Shown here in pieces: positions 27,844 to 36,047 of a stretch of 64,000 nt of DNA. The stretch spans positions 1-64,000 of the forward strand of contig NZ_UAVD01000027.1 in assembly GCF_900460065.1 (NCBI RefSeq), in the 5' to 3' direction. The DNA comes from Streptomyces griseus (GTDB taxonomy: Bacteria > Actinomycetota > Actinomycetes > Streptomycetales > Streptomycetaceae). The position numbers were made by a program, and so were the translations under genes. How positions within the stretch are numbered: the first letter of the stretch is position 1; every line of letters starts with the position of its first letter. The notes beneath the pieces were generated by a model. It saw only the letters and a program-made list of their open reading frames with translations, was not told where the DNA came from and ran no database searches.

Positions 27844-28476
27844 TCACGCCGGTCCCCGCTCCCGGCCCTGGTGGGCCCTCAGGTGGGCCCGTTCGCCCTG
27901 GTGGCCGAAGAGGACCAGGAGTTCGACCGTCCGGTCGTTGTCGGGGCCGAGCCAGTGCGGTACGTGGGTGTCGAACTCGGCGGCCTCGCCCGGCTTCAGG
28001 ACCAGCGTGCGTTCGCCCAGGATCAGGCGTAGGCGGCCCGCCAGCACGTACAGCCACTCGAAGCCCTCGTGGGTCCGCAGGGTCGGCTCGGTGTCCGGGC
28101 CCGGCGGGATCAGCAGCTTGTGGGCCTGGACGCCGCCCGGGCGGCTGAGCGGCACGTAGGTGAGGCCATCGCGGGTGACCGGGCGGAGGTGGATGCGCGG
28201 GTCGCCCGTGCGGGGTGCGCCGACCAGTTCGTCCAGCGGTACGGCGTGGACCTCCGCCAGCGGCAGCAGCAACTCCAGCGTCGGCTTGCGCGTGCCGCCC
28301 TCCAGGCGGGACAGGGTGCTCTCGCTGATCCCGGTCCGCTCGGCCAGTTCGGCGAGGGTCATTCCGTGCCTGCGCCGCAGTTCGCGGAGGCGGGGGCCCA
28401 CCGCGGCCAGGACGCCGTCCTTGGTGGTCCCGGCGCCCCGCGGGGCCCGCCCCGCTGCGTCTTCCTCGGTTGCCAT
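27844..28476 (-). CDS. XRE-cupin transcriptional regulator
   Basis: 210 aa; HTH_3 at about residues 28-82 (LRELRRRHGMTLAELAERTG, SESTLSRLEGG) and a C-terminal cupin (HEGFEWLYVLAGRLRLILGE, FDTHVPHWLG) that binds a small ligand. ATG 28476 lacks a Shine-Dalgarno, but TTGCAA/CAACCT at 28513-28484 would start transcription at the ATG. Divergent from a methyltransferase gene that it probably controls; this pairing is common in Streptomyces. Confidence 0.9.
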   Translation of the reverse strand: MATEEDAAGRAPRGAGTTKDGVLAAVGPRLRELRRRHGMTLAELAERTGISESTLSRLEGGTRKPTLELLLPLAEVHAVPLDELVGAPRTGDPRIHLRPVTRDGLTYVPLSRPGGVQAHKLLIPPGPDTEPTLRTHEGFEWLYVLAGRLRLILGERTLVLKPGEAAEFDTHVPHWLGPDNDRTVELLVLFGHQGERAHLRAHQGRERGPA

Positions 28477-28483
28477 ACCCGCC

Positions 28484-28514
28484 AGGTTGCCGAAACGGCA
28501 TGGGAGCTTGCAAG
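28484..28514 (-). promoter_or_regulatory. Leaderless promoter of the XRE-cupin gene with CTTGCAAG palindrome
   Basis: Minus-strand -35 TTGCAA (28513-28508), 18-nt spacer, -10 CAACCT (28489-28484), 7 nt before ATG 28476. The -35 sits in the perfect palindrome CTTGCAAG (28507-28514), a possible autoregulatory site in the shared divergent gap. Confidence 0.5.
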
Positions 28515-28593
28515 GGAGGCAGGCCGGGGCGCACCTTCCTGTCCAGCGGGGCGGCTCGTCCGGGGCGGCCCCACCGGCAGGAAGGGACCAGCC

Positions 28594-29292
28594 ATGAGCA
28601 GCGACACCGCCGATTCCGGCGCCACCACCGAGGCCGCCGGCGCCACCGACTCCGCCGCCTTCTGGGAGAACCACTACGCCGGCGTCGACCCCCGGTGGGG
28701 CACCCGCCCCAACGCGGTCCTCGCCGAGGTCGTCACCGCCCTGGCCCCCGGGCCGGGCGGCGGAGACGGCGGCGCACGGGCGCTGGACCTGGGCTGCGGG
28801 CACGGCGGCGACGCGCTCTGGCTCGCCTCGCTCGGCTGGGACGTCACCGCCGTCGACGTCTCGTCCACCGCCCTGGGCCGGGTCGCCGCCGGAGCCGCCG
28901 AGGCCGGGCTGGCCGACCGCGTCCGCCCGGTCCGGCACGATCTGGCCCGGACCTTCCCCGAGGGGACCTTCGGTCTGGTGACGGCCGGCTACTTCCACAC
29001 CCCCGTCGAGATCCCCCGCGAGCAGGTGCTCCGGCGGGCCGCCGAGGCCGTCGCCCCCGGCGGCCTGCTCGTGCTGGTCGAGCACGCCTCGCTCGCCCCC
29101 TGGTCCTGGCGGGACGGCCACGAGGACGTACGGTTCCCCGCCCCCGACGACGTACTCGCCTCCCTGCGACTCGACGACGGATGGCGGACCGAGCGGTGCC
29201 ACGCGCCCCGGCGGACCGCCACCGGGCCCGGCGGTGAGACGGCGACCGTGACCGACAACGTCATCGCCGTTCGCCGGGGCGACCGCCCCTGA
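28594..29292 (+). CDS. Class I SAM-dependent methyltransferase (TehB/thiopurine MT-like)
   Basis: 232 aa; motif I ALDLGCGHGGDALWLASLGW (about residues 58-77), acidic end of beta-2 in VTAVDVSSTAL, and FGLVTAGYFHTP. N-terminal WENHYAGVDPRWGTRPN resembles small-molecule methyltransferases such as TehB/TPMT. ATG 28594 is preceded by GGAAGGG. Likely regulated by the divergent XRE-cupin protein. Substrate unknown. Confidence 0.88.
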   Translation: MSSDTADSGATTEAAGATDSAAFWENHYAGVDPRWGTRPNAVLAEVVTALAPGPGGGDGGARALDLGCGHGGDALWLASLGWDVTAVDVSSTALGRVAAGAAEAGLADRVRPVRHDLARTFPEGTFGLVTAGYFHTPVEIPREQVLRRAAEAVAPGGLLVLVEHASLAPWSWRDGHEDVRFPAPDDVLASLRLDDGWRTERCHAPRRTATGPGGETATVTDNVIAVRRGDRP

Positions 29293-29353
29293 CCCTTCAG
29301 ACGGGGCCGGCGGCGGCAGAGCGGAGACCGAAGGTCCACGGCGGGATCCCGGG

Positions 29354-29887
29354 CTACGACGCCGTGTCGGGCTCAGCCTGCCGTGCCGCCCCGGCAGGGC
29401 CGGGGGCAACCGCTTCCTGGATCGTCAGCCGGTCCTGCTCGGCGATCTCCCGCGTCTGCTCCGCCACCCACTCGGGGCTGATCGCCGGGGGTTCGCCCGG
29501 GGCCTGTTCGTTCACGAACAGGCAGAACGGGTGGCCCACCGGGTCGAACAGCACCCGTACGTCGTGCTGCGGCTGGAAGTTCGCCGGTGTCGCGCCCTCC
29601 GCGACCGCGTGGGCCACGGCCGTCTCCAGGTCCTCCACCTCGAAGTCCAGGTGCAGCATGATCAGCTGGTCGCCGGGGGAGGCGGGCCAGGCCGGGGGCA
29701 CGTACGCCTTCTCCGTCTGGAAGCCCAGGCCCGAGCCGCCGCCGGGCGGCAGCAGCTTCACCCAGCCGGGCTCCTCCTGGACGGTCTCCCACCCCAGGAG
29801 GCGGCGGTAGAAGTCCGCCAGCTCCGCCGCGTCCGGAGCGTCGAGAACCGTGCTGGACAGGGTCAGGGACGGGCGGGGCGTGCTCAT
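29354..29887 (-). CDS. VOC-family protein
   Basis: 177 aa: LSSTVLDAPDAAELADFYRRLLGW, LHLDFEVEDLETAVAHAVAEGA and FDPVGHPFCLFV are standard vicinal-oxygen-chelate fold segments. ATG 29887 has GAGGAGG upstream. A 40-residue C-terminal helical tail is extra to the fold. Unrelated to the VOC protein at 23 kb beyond fold. Function unknown. Confidence 0.87.
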   Translation of the reverse strand: MSTPRPSLTLSSTVLDAPDAAELADFYRRLLGWETVQEEPGWVKLLPPGGGSGLGFQTEKAYVPPAWPASPGDQLIMLHLDFEVEDLETAVAHAVAEGATPANFQPQHDVRVLFDPVGHPFCLFVNEQAPGEPPAISPEWVAEQTREIAEQDRLTIQEAVAPGPAGAARQAEPDTAS

Positions 29888-29985
29888 GGTCTGCCTCCTC
29901 GTGCCGGGAATGCGCCGGGAACGTGCCGGTACGCCTACCCCGCACCGGCACGTTCACCGCCCCGGGAACACCCCCGGCCCCGGGC

Positions 29986-31089
29986 TCAGCCCGCGACGAT
30001 GTCCTCGTACCCGTCGATCTCGCGCGGGTTCCGCGTGCCCGGGCCCACGTACGTCGCCGACGGGCGCACCAGGCGGCCCGTGCGCTTCTGCTCCAGGATG
30101 TGCGCCGACCAGCCGGCGGTCCGGGCACACGTGAACATCGACGTGAACATGTGCGCCGGGACCTCCGCGAAGTCCAGCACGATCGCCGCCCAGAACTCCA
30201 CGTTCGTCGCCAGGACGCGGTCGGGACGCCGTGCGTGCAGCTCCTCCAGTGCCGCCTTCTCCAGGGCCTCCGCCACCTCGAAGCGCGGCGCGGCCAGCTC
30301 GCGGGCCGTGCGGCGCAGGACGCGGGCGCGCGGGTCCTCGGCGCGGTAGACGCGGTGGCCGAAGCCCATCAGGCGCTCACCCCGGTCCAGGGCCTGCTTC
30401 ACGTACGCGGTCGCGTCGCCCGTGCGCTCGATCTCCTCGATCATGCCGAGGACCCGGGACGGGGCGCCGCCGTGCAGCGGGCCCGACATCGCGCCCACCG
30501 CACCGGACAGGGCCGCCGCCACGTCCGCGCCGGTCGAGGCGATGACCCGGGCCGTGAACGTCGAGGCGTTCATGCCGTGCTCGGCCGCCGACGTCCAGTA
30601 CGCGTCGACCGCCTTCACATGCTTCGGGTCCGGCTCACCACGCCAGCGGATCATGAAGCGTTCGACGACCGAGTGGGCCTTGTCGATCTCGCTCTGGGGC
30701 ACCATCGGCAGCCCCTGGCCGCGCGCCGACTGGGCGACGTACGACAGCGCCATCACCGCCGCCCGCGCCAGGTCGTCGCGGGCGGTCGCCTCGTCGATGT
30801 CCAGCAGCGGTTTCAGGCCCCAGACGGGGGCGAGCATCGCGAGCGCGGACTGCACGTCGACCCGGATGTCACCGGAGTGCACCGGGAGCGGGAACGGTTC
30901 GGCGGGCGGCAGCCCGGGGTTGAACGCCCCGTCCACCAGCAGGCCCCACACGTTTCCGAACGAGACGTGGCCGACGAGGTCCTCGATGTCGACCCCCCGG
31001 TAACGGAGCGAACCGCCTTCCTTGTCCGGTTCGGCGATCTCCGTTTCGAACGCGACGACTCCCTCAAGACCGGGTACGAAGTCGGACAT
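29986..31089 (-). CDS. Citrate synthase paralogue (citrate synthase 2)
   Basis: 367-aa citrate/methylcitrate synthase-family enzyme condensing acetyl-CoA (or propionyl-CoA) with oxaloacetate. Catalytic His in SGPLHGGAPSRV and GFGHRVYRAEDPRA; catalytic Asp expected in IVLDFAEVP. About 60 residues shorter at the N-terminus than the main Gram-negative-type enzyme. ATG 31089 has GAGGGAG. It is a second copy type in Streptomyces beside citA, so it may serve 2-methylcitrate metabolism; specificity not readable. Divergent from pdxH with 268 bp between. Confidence 0.9.
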   Translation of the reverse strand: MSDFVPGLEGVVAFETEIAEPDKEGGSLRYRGVDIEDLVGHVSFGNVWGLLVDGAFNPGLPPAEPFPLPVHSGDIRVDVQSALAMLAPVWGLKPLLDIDEATARDDLARAAVMALSYVAQSARGQGLPMVPQSEIDKAHSVVERFMIRWRGEPDPKHVKAVDAYWTSAAEHGMNASTFTARVIASTGADVAAALSGAVGAMSGPLHGGAPSRVLGMIEEIERTGDATAYVKQALDRGERLMGFGHRVYRAEDPRARVLRRTARELAAPRFEVAEALEKAALEELHARRPDRVLATNVEFWAAIVLDFAEVPAHMFTSMFTCARTAGWSAHILEQKRTGRLVRPSATYVGPGTRNPREIDGYEDIVAG

Positions 31090-31357
31090 CAGGCGGCTCC
31101 CTCAGTTCGGCGGGCGGCGGGCGGGCGGCAGACCCGGTTCGGCGGCCGTGGCGTACGGAGTGTGCACGTACCCGGAGGCGCGTGCGTGTACCCGGGAGGC
31201 CGCCGCTGTGCGAAGACCACAGGGGCCTGCCCCAAGATTTTGGCGGGTTCCCACGGAGCGGGGAAGCGTGACATCCGGCACAGGGCTCCCTTTCGGCGGA
31301 GCGTGGTTACGGGACCTCCCGGCCGGGCACACTCCGCCACTGCGGCAGGATGGGCCC

Positions 31358-32062
31358 GTGCCCACACCAGAAGGTTCTCCGGGACCCCTCCCCGACGATT
31401 GCACCACCGATCCGGCGGCGATGCGCGAGCAGTACCGCTCGGAGGACTTCACCGAGCGCGACCTCAGCCCCGACCCGATGGACCAGTTCGCCCGCTGGTT
31501 CCGCCAGGTCGCCGTCGGCGGGGTGCTGCACGAACCCAACGCGATGATCGTGTCCACCGCGGCCCCGGACGGCCGCCCGTCCTCGCGCACCGTGCTCCTC
31601 AAGCAGTACGACGAGCGCGGCTTCGTCTTCTTCACCAACTACGACTCCCGCAAGGGCCGTGAGCTGGCCGCCAACCCGTATGTCTCGCTGCTGTTCCCCT
31701 GGCACCCGATGGCCCGCCAGGTCATCGTCACCGGCACCGCCCTGCGCACTTCCCGCGAGGAGACCGTGGCCTACTTCCGCACCCGCCCGCACGGCTCCCA
31801 GCTCGGCGCGTGGGCCAGCGCCCAGTCCACCGTTGTCGGCTCCCGCGAGGAGCTGGTCCGCCGCTACGAGGAGCTGTCCGCCCGCTACTCCGAGGGCGAG
31901 AAGGTCCCGGCCCCGCCGCACTGGGGCGGCTTCCGCGTGGTGCCCGAGACGATCGAGTTCTGGCAGGGCCACGAGAACCGGCTGCACGACCGGCTGCGGT
32001 ACGTGAGGGAGGGCGACGGGCCGGGCGACGGACAGTGGCGCGTGGAGCGGCTCTGCCCGTGA
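31358..32062 (+). CDS. pdxH: Pyridoxamine 5'-phosphate oxidase
   Basis: FMN-dependent oxidase making pyridoxal 5'-phosphate from PNP/PMP, 234 aa. GRPSSRTVLLKQYDERGFVF and NYDSRKGRELAANP bind FMN; the C-terminal signature PHWGGFRVVPETIEFWQG and RLHDRLRY is complete. GTG 31358 has GCAGGA 7 nt upstream; the 112-codon extension in the same frame crosses the intergenic region and is rejected. Position beside a citrate synthase paralogue matches S. coelicolor. Confidence 0.95.
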   Translation: MPTPEGSPGPLPDDCTTDPAAMREQYRSEDFTERDLSPDPMDQFARWFRQVAVGGVLHEPNAMIVSTAAPDGRPSSRTVLLKQYDERGFVFFTNYDSRKGRELAANPYVSLLFPWHPMARQVIVTGTALRTSREETVAYFRTRPHGSQLGAWASAQSTVVGSREELVRRYEELSARYSEGEKVPAPPHWGGFRVVPETIEFWQGHENRLHDRLRYVREGDGPGDGQWRVERLCP

Positions 32063-32124
32063 TCCGCGCGCCGTGCGCGGCGGGGCGTTCACGCACGGCG
32101 TGACTGCCCCGAGCGGCGTGCCCG

Positions 32125-32205
32125 GTCGGAAAACGCAGAAACCCGCAGGCTCTGGATCCTCCGTGCACAGAGGAGCCGGCCGGACTTACCGGCGAGCCTG
32201 CGGGT
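32125..32205 (-). terminator. Terminator of the small RNA (three-way junction stem)
   Basis: Minus strand: ACCCGCAGGCTC (32205-32194) pairs perfectly with GAGCCTGCGGGT (32152-32141), followed by TTCTGCGTTTT. Between the arms lie two further hairpins, GCCGG/CCGGC (32193-32175) and TCCTC/GAGGA (32174-32157). The T-rich tract is only on the minus-strand side, fixing the direction. Confidence 0.7.
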
Positions 32206-32268
32206 CGGTGACTGCTTGGGATTGGCCGGCGTCCGGCCTGCACTGCAGAAAGAGTGCGACGACGGGCG

Positions 32269-32307
32269 TCAGCCCGCAGCCACCTCACGAGTCCGAGAAG
32301 AAATCAC
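32269..32307 (-). CDS. 12-residue mini-ORF in the small RNA
   Basis: GTG 32307 to TGA 32269, reading MISSRTREVAAG, 10 nt after AGGAGG (part of AAAGGAGGTG). The ribosome site is one of the best in the window, far stronger than chance, which argues for real translation or ribosome capture. A competing 4-codon frame starts at the GTG inside the ribosome site. Confidence 0.45.
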   Translation of the reverse strand: MISSRTREVAAG

Positions 32308-32338
32308 TTCTGGAACACCTCCTTTCCTGTGTGCCCAC

Positions 32339-32368
32339 AGACTAGGAGCGTCCCGGATCACGGTTCAA
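32339..32368 (-). promoter_or_regulatory. Promoter of the small RNA
   Basis: -35 TTGAAC (32368-32363), 18-nt spacer, -10 TAGTCT (32344-32339), with an AT-rich stretch (ATAAATAA) just upstream of the -35, all on the minus strand. This matches the vegetative HrdB-type consensus well. Confidence 0.65.
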
Positions 32369-32628
32369 GTTATTTATCCGGCGACTTTTCCCCGCCGGTC
32401 CACCCGCCCGGTCGGTGACGCCGGCCGGGCGGAACGCTCGGTGGGTCGGGCCTCGTTCGGGCGGGTGGCGCGAAGTCGATGGGAAGCGGCCGGAAGTCCA
32501 CCGGCGGAAGAAATGATTTCGTCGAAGTCGATGTGTGCTGGGTCACGTTCGAGTTCAATGGTCTGACGTGCGGCAACACACGCGGCGACGCGTGGGAAAA
32601 CGGCGGACGCGTGTCGCGGGGGTGCGGA

Positions 32629-34071
32629 GTGGGTGCTTTCAGCAGCAGCGGGACCACCGACGAGCTCGGGCCGGACGAGGATTCCGGCGGCGGGCCCCCC
32701 GGTGGCTCCGCCGACCCCGGCTCCCCGGCCGGCGGGCGCGCGGTCCCCGGCGCACCCGACGGGTCCGAACTGCTGGCGGCCCTGCTCGACGGCATGGACG
32801 CCGCGCTCTGCGCGTTCGACGCGGCCGGCACGGTCACCCACTGGAACCGCGAGGCCGAACGCATCCTCGGCTGGACGGCGCAGGAGGCCGTGGGGCGGAC
32901 CGGCTTCGCGGGCTGGGCGGTGCGCAGGGCCGACGCGGACGCGGTGCGGGACCGGCTGATGTCGGCCATGGACGCGCCCGGGCGGCAGGTGCACGAGTTC
33001 GCGCTGCTGCGCAAGGACGGCGGCCGGGTGCTGGTGCGGACCCAGTCCTCCGGGGTGCGCGGCGCGGACGGGAAGCCGGCCGGGGTCTACTGCGCGTTCA
33101 GCGAGGTGCACGCCCAGGTCGACCTGGAGCGGGCCATCGCGCTGAGCGAGGCGCTGCTGGAGGACGCGTCCTGGGGTGTGGTCCTCGTCGACGTGGACCT
33201 GCGCCCGACGGTCGTCAACGCGTACGCGGCCCGCGCGCTCGGCGGGGGCCGCACCACGCCCCTCGGCCGTCCGCTCGGCGAACTGGTGGTCCAGGGAGTG
33301 GAGGAGCTGGAGGCCGCCCTGCACCATGTGCTCGCCGAAGGCGCCCCGACCGCCCCCGCCGAGCTGTGGGTGACCCTCCGGACGGCGGAGGGCGAACGCC
33401 GCCGGTGCTGGCGCAGCGGGTTCCTCCGGCTGGCCTCGCCGCTGACTGAAGAACCGGTTCCGCTCGGGGTGGGGTGGCTGTTCCGGGACATCACCGCCGC
33501 CAAGCTCGCCGAGCAGGAGGCCGACCGGCTGCGGTTCCGGACGAGCCAGCTGCACCGGGCAGCCCGTACGGCCTCCGAGTGCGAGGACCCGATGGAGGCG
33601 GCGACCTCCCTGCTGGACTTCGCGCTCGCCGGGTTCGCCGATCACGTCCTGGTCGACCTGGTGGCGGGCGATCCGACGGCGGACGGGCGCCTGGTGCGTA
33701 CCGCGGGAACCCCCTTGGACGGGCCCGGCCCGTGCCTGCTGGTCGCGGGCGGCTCGATCCCCGTCCGCTACGGCCCCGGACACCCGGCCCTCCAGGCCGT
33801 CGAGCGCGTCGGCTCGGTCCGTACGAGCGCGGGCGCCGGGGCCTCGGGAGGAGCGGCGGCCTGGGCGACCGAGCGCCGCTGGCCCGGGGACGCGGCCCAC
33901 GCCCTGTGCACCGTGCTCCGGAGCCGGGGGCGGACCCTGGGCGTGCTGACGTTCCTGCGCGCGGCGAACCGGGCCGCCTTCGAACGGCCCGACACGGCGT
34001 ACGCGGAGACGGTCGCGGCCCGGGTGGCGGGCGCCGTCGACCTGGCGCGGGCGGTGCGACCCGCCCTCTGA
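32629..34071 (+). CDS. PAS-PAS-GAF sensory protein
   Basis: About 480 aa cytoplasmic sensor. First PAS at about residues 45-160 (FDAAGTVTHWNREAERILGW), second at about 180-290 (VVLVDVDLRPTVVNAYAARAL), then a GAF-like region (ATSLLDFALAGFADHVLVDL). No kinase, PP2C or other output domain follows, so it probably acts by binding a partner. Start uncertain: GTG 32629 (VGAFSSSG) is preferred; the frame is open from 32479. Resembles N-terminal halves of the SpoIIE/RsbU-type phosphatases common in Streptomyces. Confidence 0.82.
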   Translation: MGAFSSSGTTDELGPDEDSGGGPPGGSADPGSPAGGRAVPGAPDGSELLAALLDGMDAALCAFDAAGTVTHWNREAERILGWTAQEAVGRTGFAGWAVRRADADAVRDRLMSAMDAPGRQVHEFALLRKDGGRVLVRTQSSGVRGADGKPAGVYCAFSEVHAQVDLERAIALSEALLEDASWGVVLVDVDLRPTVVNAYAARALGGGRTTPLGRPLGELVVQGVEELEAALHHVLAEGAPTAPAELWVTLRTAEGERRRCWRSGFLRLASPLTEEPVPLGVGWLFRDITAAKLAEQEADRLRFRTSQLHRAARTASECEDPMEAATSLLDFALAGFADHVLVDLVAGDPTADGRLVRTAGTPLDGPGPCLLVAGGSIPVRYGPGHPALQAVERVGSVRTSAGAGASGGAAAWATERRWPGDAAHALCTVLRSRGRTLGVLTFLRAANRAAFERPDTAYAETVAARVAGAVDLARAVRPAL

Positions 34072-34163
34072 GCGACTCCGGCCCTGCGACCCCTGCCGGC
34101 CCTCCGAGGGGAGAGCCCCTCCCGGAGAGCCGGTGAACACGTTCCCCGAGGGGCGGGGACTCC

Positions 34164-34919
34164 TCAGTGGCGGTAGAAGATCCGGTCCCGGTACTCCGTC
34201 ATGACCCGGCCGTTCCACTCGTGGCCGCCGTCGACGTTGCCCGAACGCAGCATCGGCGGCTCGATGCCCCGGGCCACCAGCTGCTCGACGGCGGCGGCCA
34301 GCATCGCCTGCATGATCGCGCTGGTCACCACGGTCGATGCGGGGGCGAACGGGGCCTCCACGCCGGGGGCCGTCAGCTCGGCGTCGCCGATCGCGATCTT
34401 GCTGTCCAGGACGATATCGCAGTGGTCGCGCAGGAAGCCGCCCGAGGCGTGCCGGGAGCGGGTGTTCTCCGCGTACGCGACCGAGGTGAGGCCGATGACC
34501 TTCAGCCCGAGGGCGCGGGCGTTCTGCGCCATCTCCACCGGCAGGGCGTTGCGCCCGGACAGCGAGACGATGACCAGGAGGTCCCCGGCGGTGGCGGGGC
34601 TGGAGTCCAGGACGGCCGAGGCGAGCCCGTCCACCCGCTCCAGGGCCGAACCGAGCGTGGCGGGCATGACGTCCACGCCCACCGCGCCGGGCACGGTGAG
34701 CAGGTTCATCAGCGCCAGCCCGCCCGCCCGGTAGACGACGTCCTGGGCGGCCAGCGAGGAGTGGCCCGCGCCGAAGGCGAAAAGCCTGCCGCCCGACGCG
34801 ACGGTGTCCGCGACGGCTGCGCCGGCGGCGGCGATGCTGTCCGACTCCTCGTCCCGCACCCGCGTCAGCAGGCCGATCGCCGCATCGAAGAACTGACCGG
34901 CCAGCTTGCTGTCGCTCAT
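34164..34919 (-). CDS. SIS-domain sugar isomerase-like protein (UPF0309)
   Basis: 251-aa sugar-isomerase-fold protein. FAFGAGHSSLAAQDVVYRAGG (about 48-68) and VIVSLSGRNALPVEMA are the phosphosugar-binding loops. ATG 34919; promoter candidate TTGACA (35005-35000), N18, CAACGT (34981-34976). Divergent from dmdR1, as I recall for SCO4393/SCO4394. Substrate unknown; phosphoheptose or amino-sugar phosphates are typical. Confidence 0.88.
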   Translation of the reverse strand: MSDSKLAGQFFDAAIGLLTRVRDEESDSIAAAGAAVADTVASGGRLFAFGAGHSSLAAQDVVYRAGGLALMNLLTVPGAVGVDVMPATLGSALERVDGLASAVLDSSPATAGDLLVIVSLSGRNALPVEMAQNARALGLKVIGLTSVAYAENTRSRHASGGFLRDHCDIVLDSKIAIGDAELTAPGVEAPFAPASTVVTSAIMQAMLAAAVEQLVARGIEPPMLRSGNVDGGHEWNGRVMTEYRDRIFYRH

Positions 34920-34975
34920 CGGGGGAGCCCTTTCGACGGGGGTGCGGCGGTGCGGGAATGCCGGTGCCGCCGATC

Positions 34976-35005
34976 ACGTTGCGGTCTGGACCAGTGGGCT
35001 GTCAA
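34976..35005 (-). promoter_or_regulatory. Promoter of the SIS gene
   Basis: Minus-strand TTGACA (35005-35000), 18-nt spacer, CAACGT (34981-34976); predicted transcript start about 34969, giving a 50-nt leader to ATG 34919. Confidence 0.5.
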
Positions 35006-35128
35006 TAGCGCCCCGGGACCCCGTCCGCACGCACTTGCACCGGGGCGGCACGGTTGTCGGCGCTATGCGTCAGAATTGGTGCAGGGCCATCGCACGACGT
35101 TTTCTAGTCACAGCATCGAGGGGCACGA

Positions 35129-35821
35129 ATGTCCGGACTGATCGACACCACGGAGATGTATCTCCGCACCATCCTCGAACTGGAAGAGGAAGGCGTGGTC
35201 CCCATGCGCGCCCGCATCGCCGAACGGCTGGACCAGAGCGGTCCGACCGTCAGCCAGACGGTGGCCCGCATGGAGCGCGACGGACTGGTCCAGGTCGCGG
35301 GGGACCGCCATCTGGAGCTGACCGAGGAGGGCCGCCGCCTCGCCACCCGCGTCATGCGCAAGCACCGGCTCGCCGAGTGTCTGCTCGTGGACGTCATCGG
35401 CCTGGAGTGGGAGCAGGTGCACGCCGAGGCCTGCCGCTGGGAGCACGTGATGAGCGAGGCGGTGGAGCGGCGGGTGCTGGAGCTGCTGCGCCACCCGACG
35501 GAGTCGCCGTACGGGAACCCCATCCCGGGCCTGGAGGAGCTGGGCGAGAAGGCCGAGGCCGATCCGTTCCTGGACGCCTCCATGGTGAGCCTGGCCGATC
35601 TGGACCCGGGCGCCGAGGGCAAGACCGTGGTGGTGCGGCGGATCGGGGAGCCGATCCAGACCGACGCCCAGCTGATGTACACGCTGCGCAGGGCCGGGGT
35701 GCAGCCCGGGTCCGTCGTCAGCGTGACGGAGTCGCCCGGCGGGGTGCTGGTCGGCTCCAGCGGGGAGGCGGCCGAGCTGGACTCCGAGGTCGCGTCGCAC
35801 GTCTTCGTCGCCAAGCGCTGA
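35129..35821 (+). CDS. dmdR1: Iron-dependent DtxR/IdeR-family repressor DmdR1
   Basis: 230-aa divalent-metal-dependent repressor of iron genes. N-terminal winged HTH (MRARIAERLDQSGPTVSQTV), dimerisation/metal domain, and C-terminal SH3-like domain. All DtxR metal ligands are present at identical numbering: M10, H79, E83, H98, C102, E105, H106. ATG 35129 has GAGGGG upstream. Expected to repress siderophore biosynthesis with Fe2+. No iron box is visible in its own upstream region. A perfect terminator follows the stop. In S. coelicolor an antiparallel gene, adm, is reported opposite dmdR1. Confidence 0.95.
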   Translation: MSGLIDTTEMYLRTILELEEEGVVPMRARIAERLDQSGPTVSQTVARMERDGLVQVAGDRHLELTEEGRRLATRVMRKHRLAECLLVDVIGLEWEQVHAEACRWEHVMSEAVERRVLELLRHPTESPYGNPIPGLEELGEKAEADPFLDASMVSLADLDPGAEGKTVVVRRIGEPIQTDAQLMYTLRRAGVQPGSVVSVTESPGGVLVGSSGEAAELDSEVASHVFVAKR

Positions 35822-35825
35822 CCCG

Positions 35826-35894
35826 GCGCCGCCGGGCGCCCGCCCGGCACGGGCGCGTCCGCCCCTCCCGGGCCGGGCGGGCGCCCGGCGGCGC
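35826..35894. terminator. Long perfect hairpin terminator after dmdR1
   Basis: Arms 35826-35848 and 35872-35894 are perfectly complementary over 23 bp, all G/C, with a 23-nt loop, starting 5 nt after the dmdR1 stop. No U-tract. The longest perfect stem noticed in the window; should end transcription in both directions. Confidence 0.85.
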
Positions 35895-36047
35895 GTCGGG
35901 CCGCGGCAACACAACCGTGATGTGCGCGCGCCGATTTCCCGTCCGGAATGGCAGCGGCCGGACGCGTCACATGCCAGGCTGAGGCCAGGCAGAGGACCTG
36001 AGGGTGTCGGCCGGCTCCGGCCGGCACGGTCGGGGAGGGAGCAGGGA

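Larger units (their letters stand above)
32125..32332 (-). ncRNA. Structured small RNA, about 208 nt, with an embedded mini-ORF
   Basis: Complete unit on the minus strand: promoter TTGAAC-N18-TAGTCT, predicted start near 32332, strong ribosome site AAAGGAGGTG (32325-32316), a 12-codon frame, then hairpins GCACT/AGTGC and GGCCGG-ACG-CCGGCC (32238-32224), ending in a 12-bp stem (32205-32194 with 32152-32141) and a U-rich tail. It converges on pdxH and leads into no minus-strand gene, so it is free-standing: a regulatory RNA, a peptide mRNA, or both. I do not recognise an Rfam family. Confidence 0.7.
32063..32628. other. Large intergenic region holding a minus-strand small RNA
   Basis: 566 bp between pdxH and the PAS gene. 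32125-32368 contains a complete minus-strand transcription unit listed separately. 32369-32628 is probably the upstream region of the PAS gene; it contains a direct repeat CGAAGTCGATG (32471 and 32524) but no promoter I would defend. Confidence 0.7.

Noticed and set aside
32311..32328. Plus-strand ACACCTCCTTTCC resembling the 3' end of 16S rRNA
   Set aside because: It is simply the complement of the strong ribosome-binding site on the minus strand; no other rRNA sequence surrounds it.
34920..35128. Iron box for DmdR autoregulation
   Set aside because: No TTAGGTTAGG-type palindrome is visible in the gap; only the SIS promoter could be assigned.
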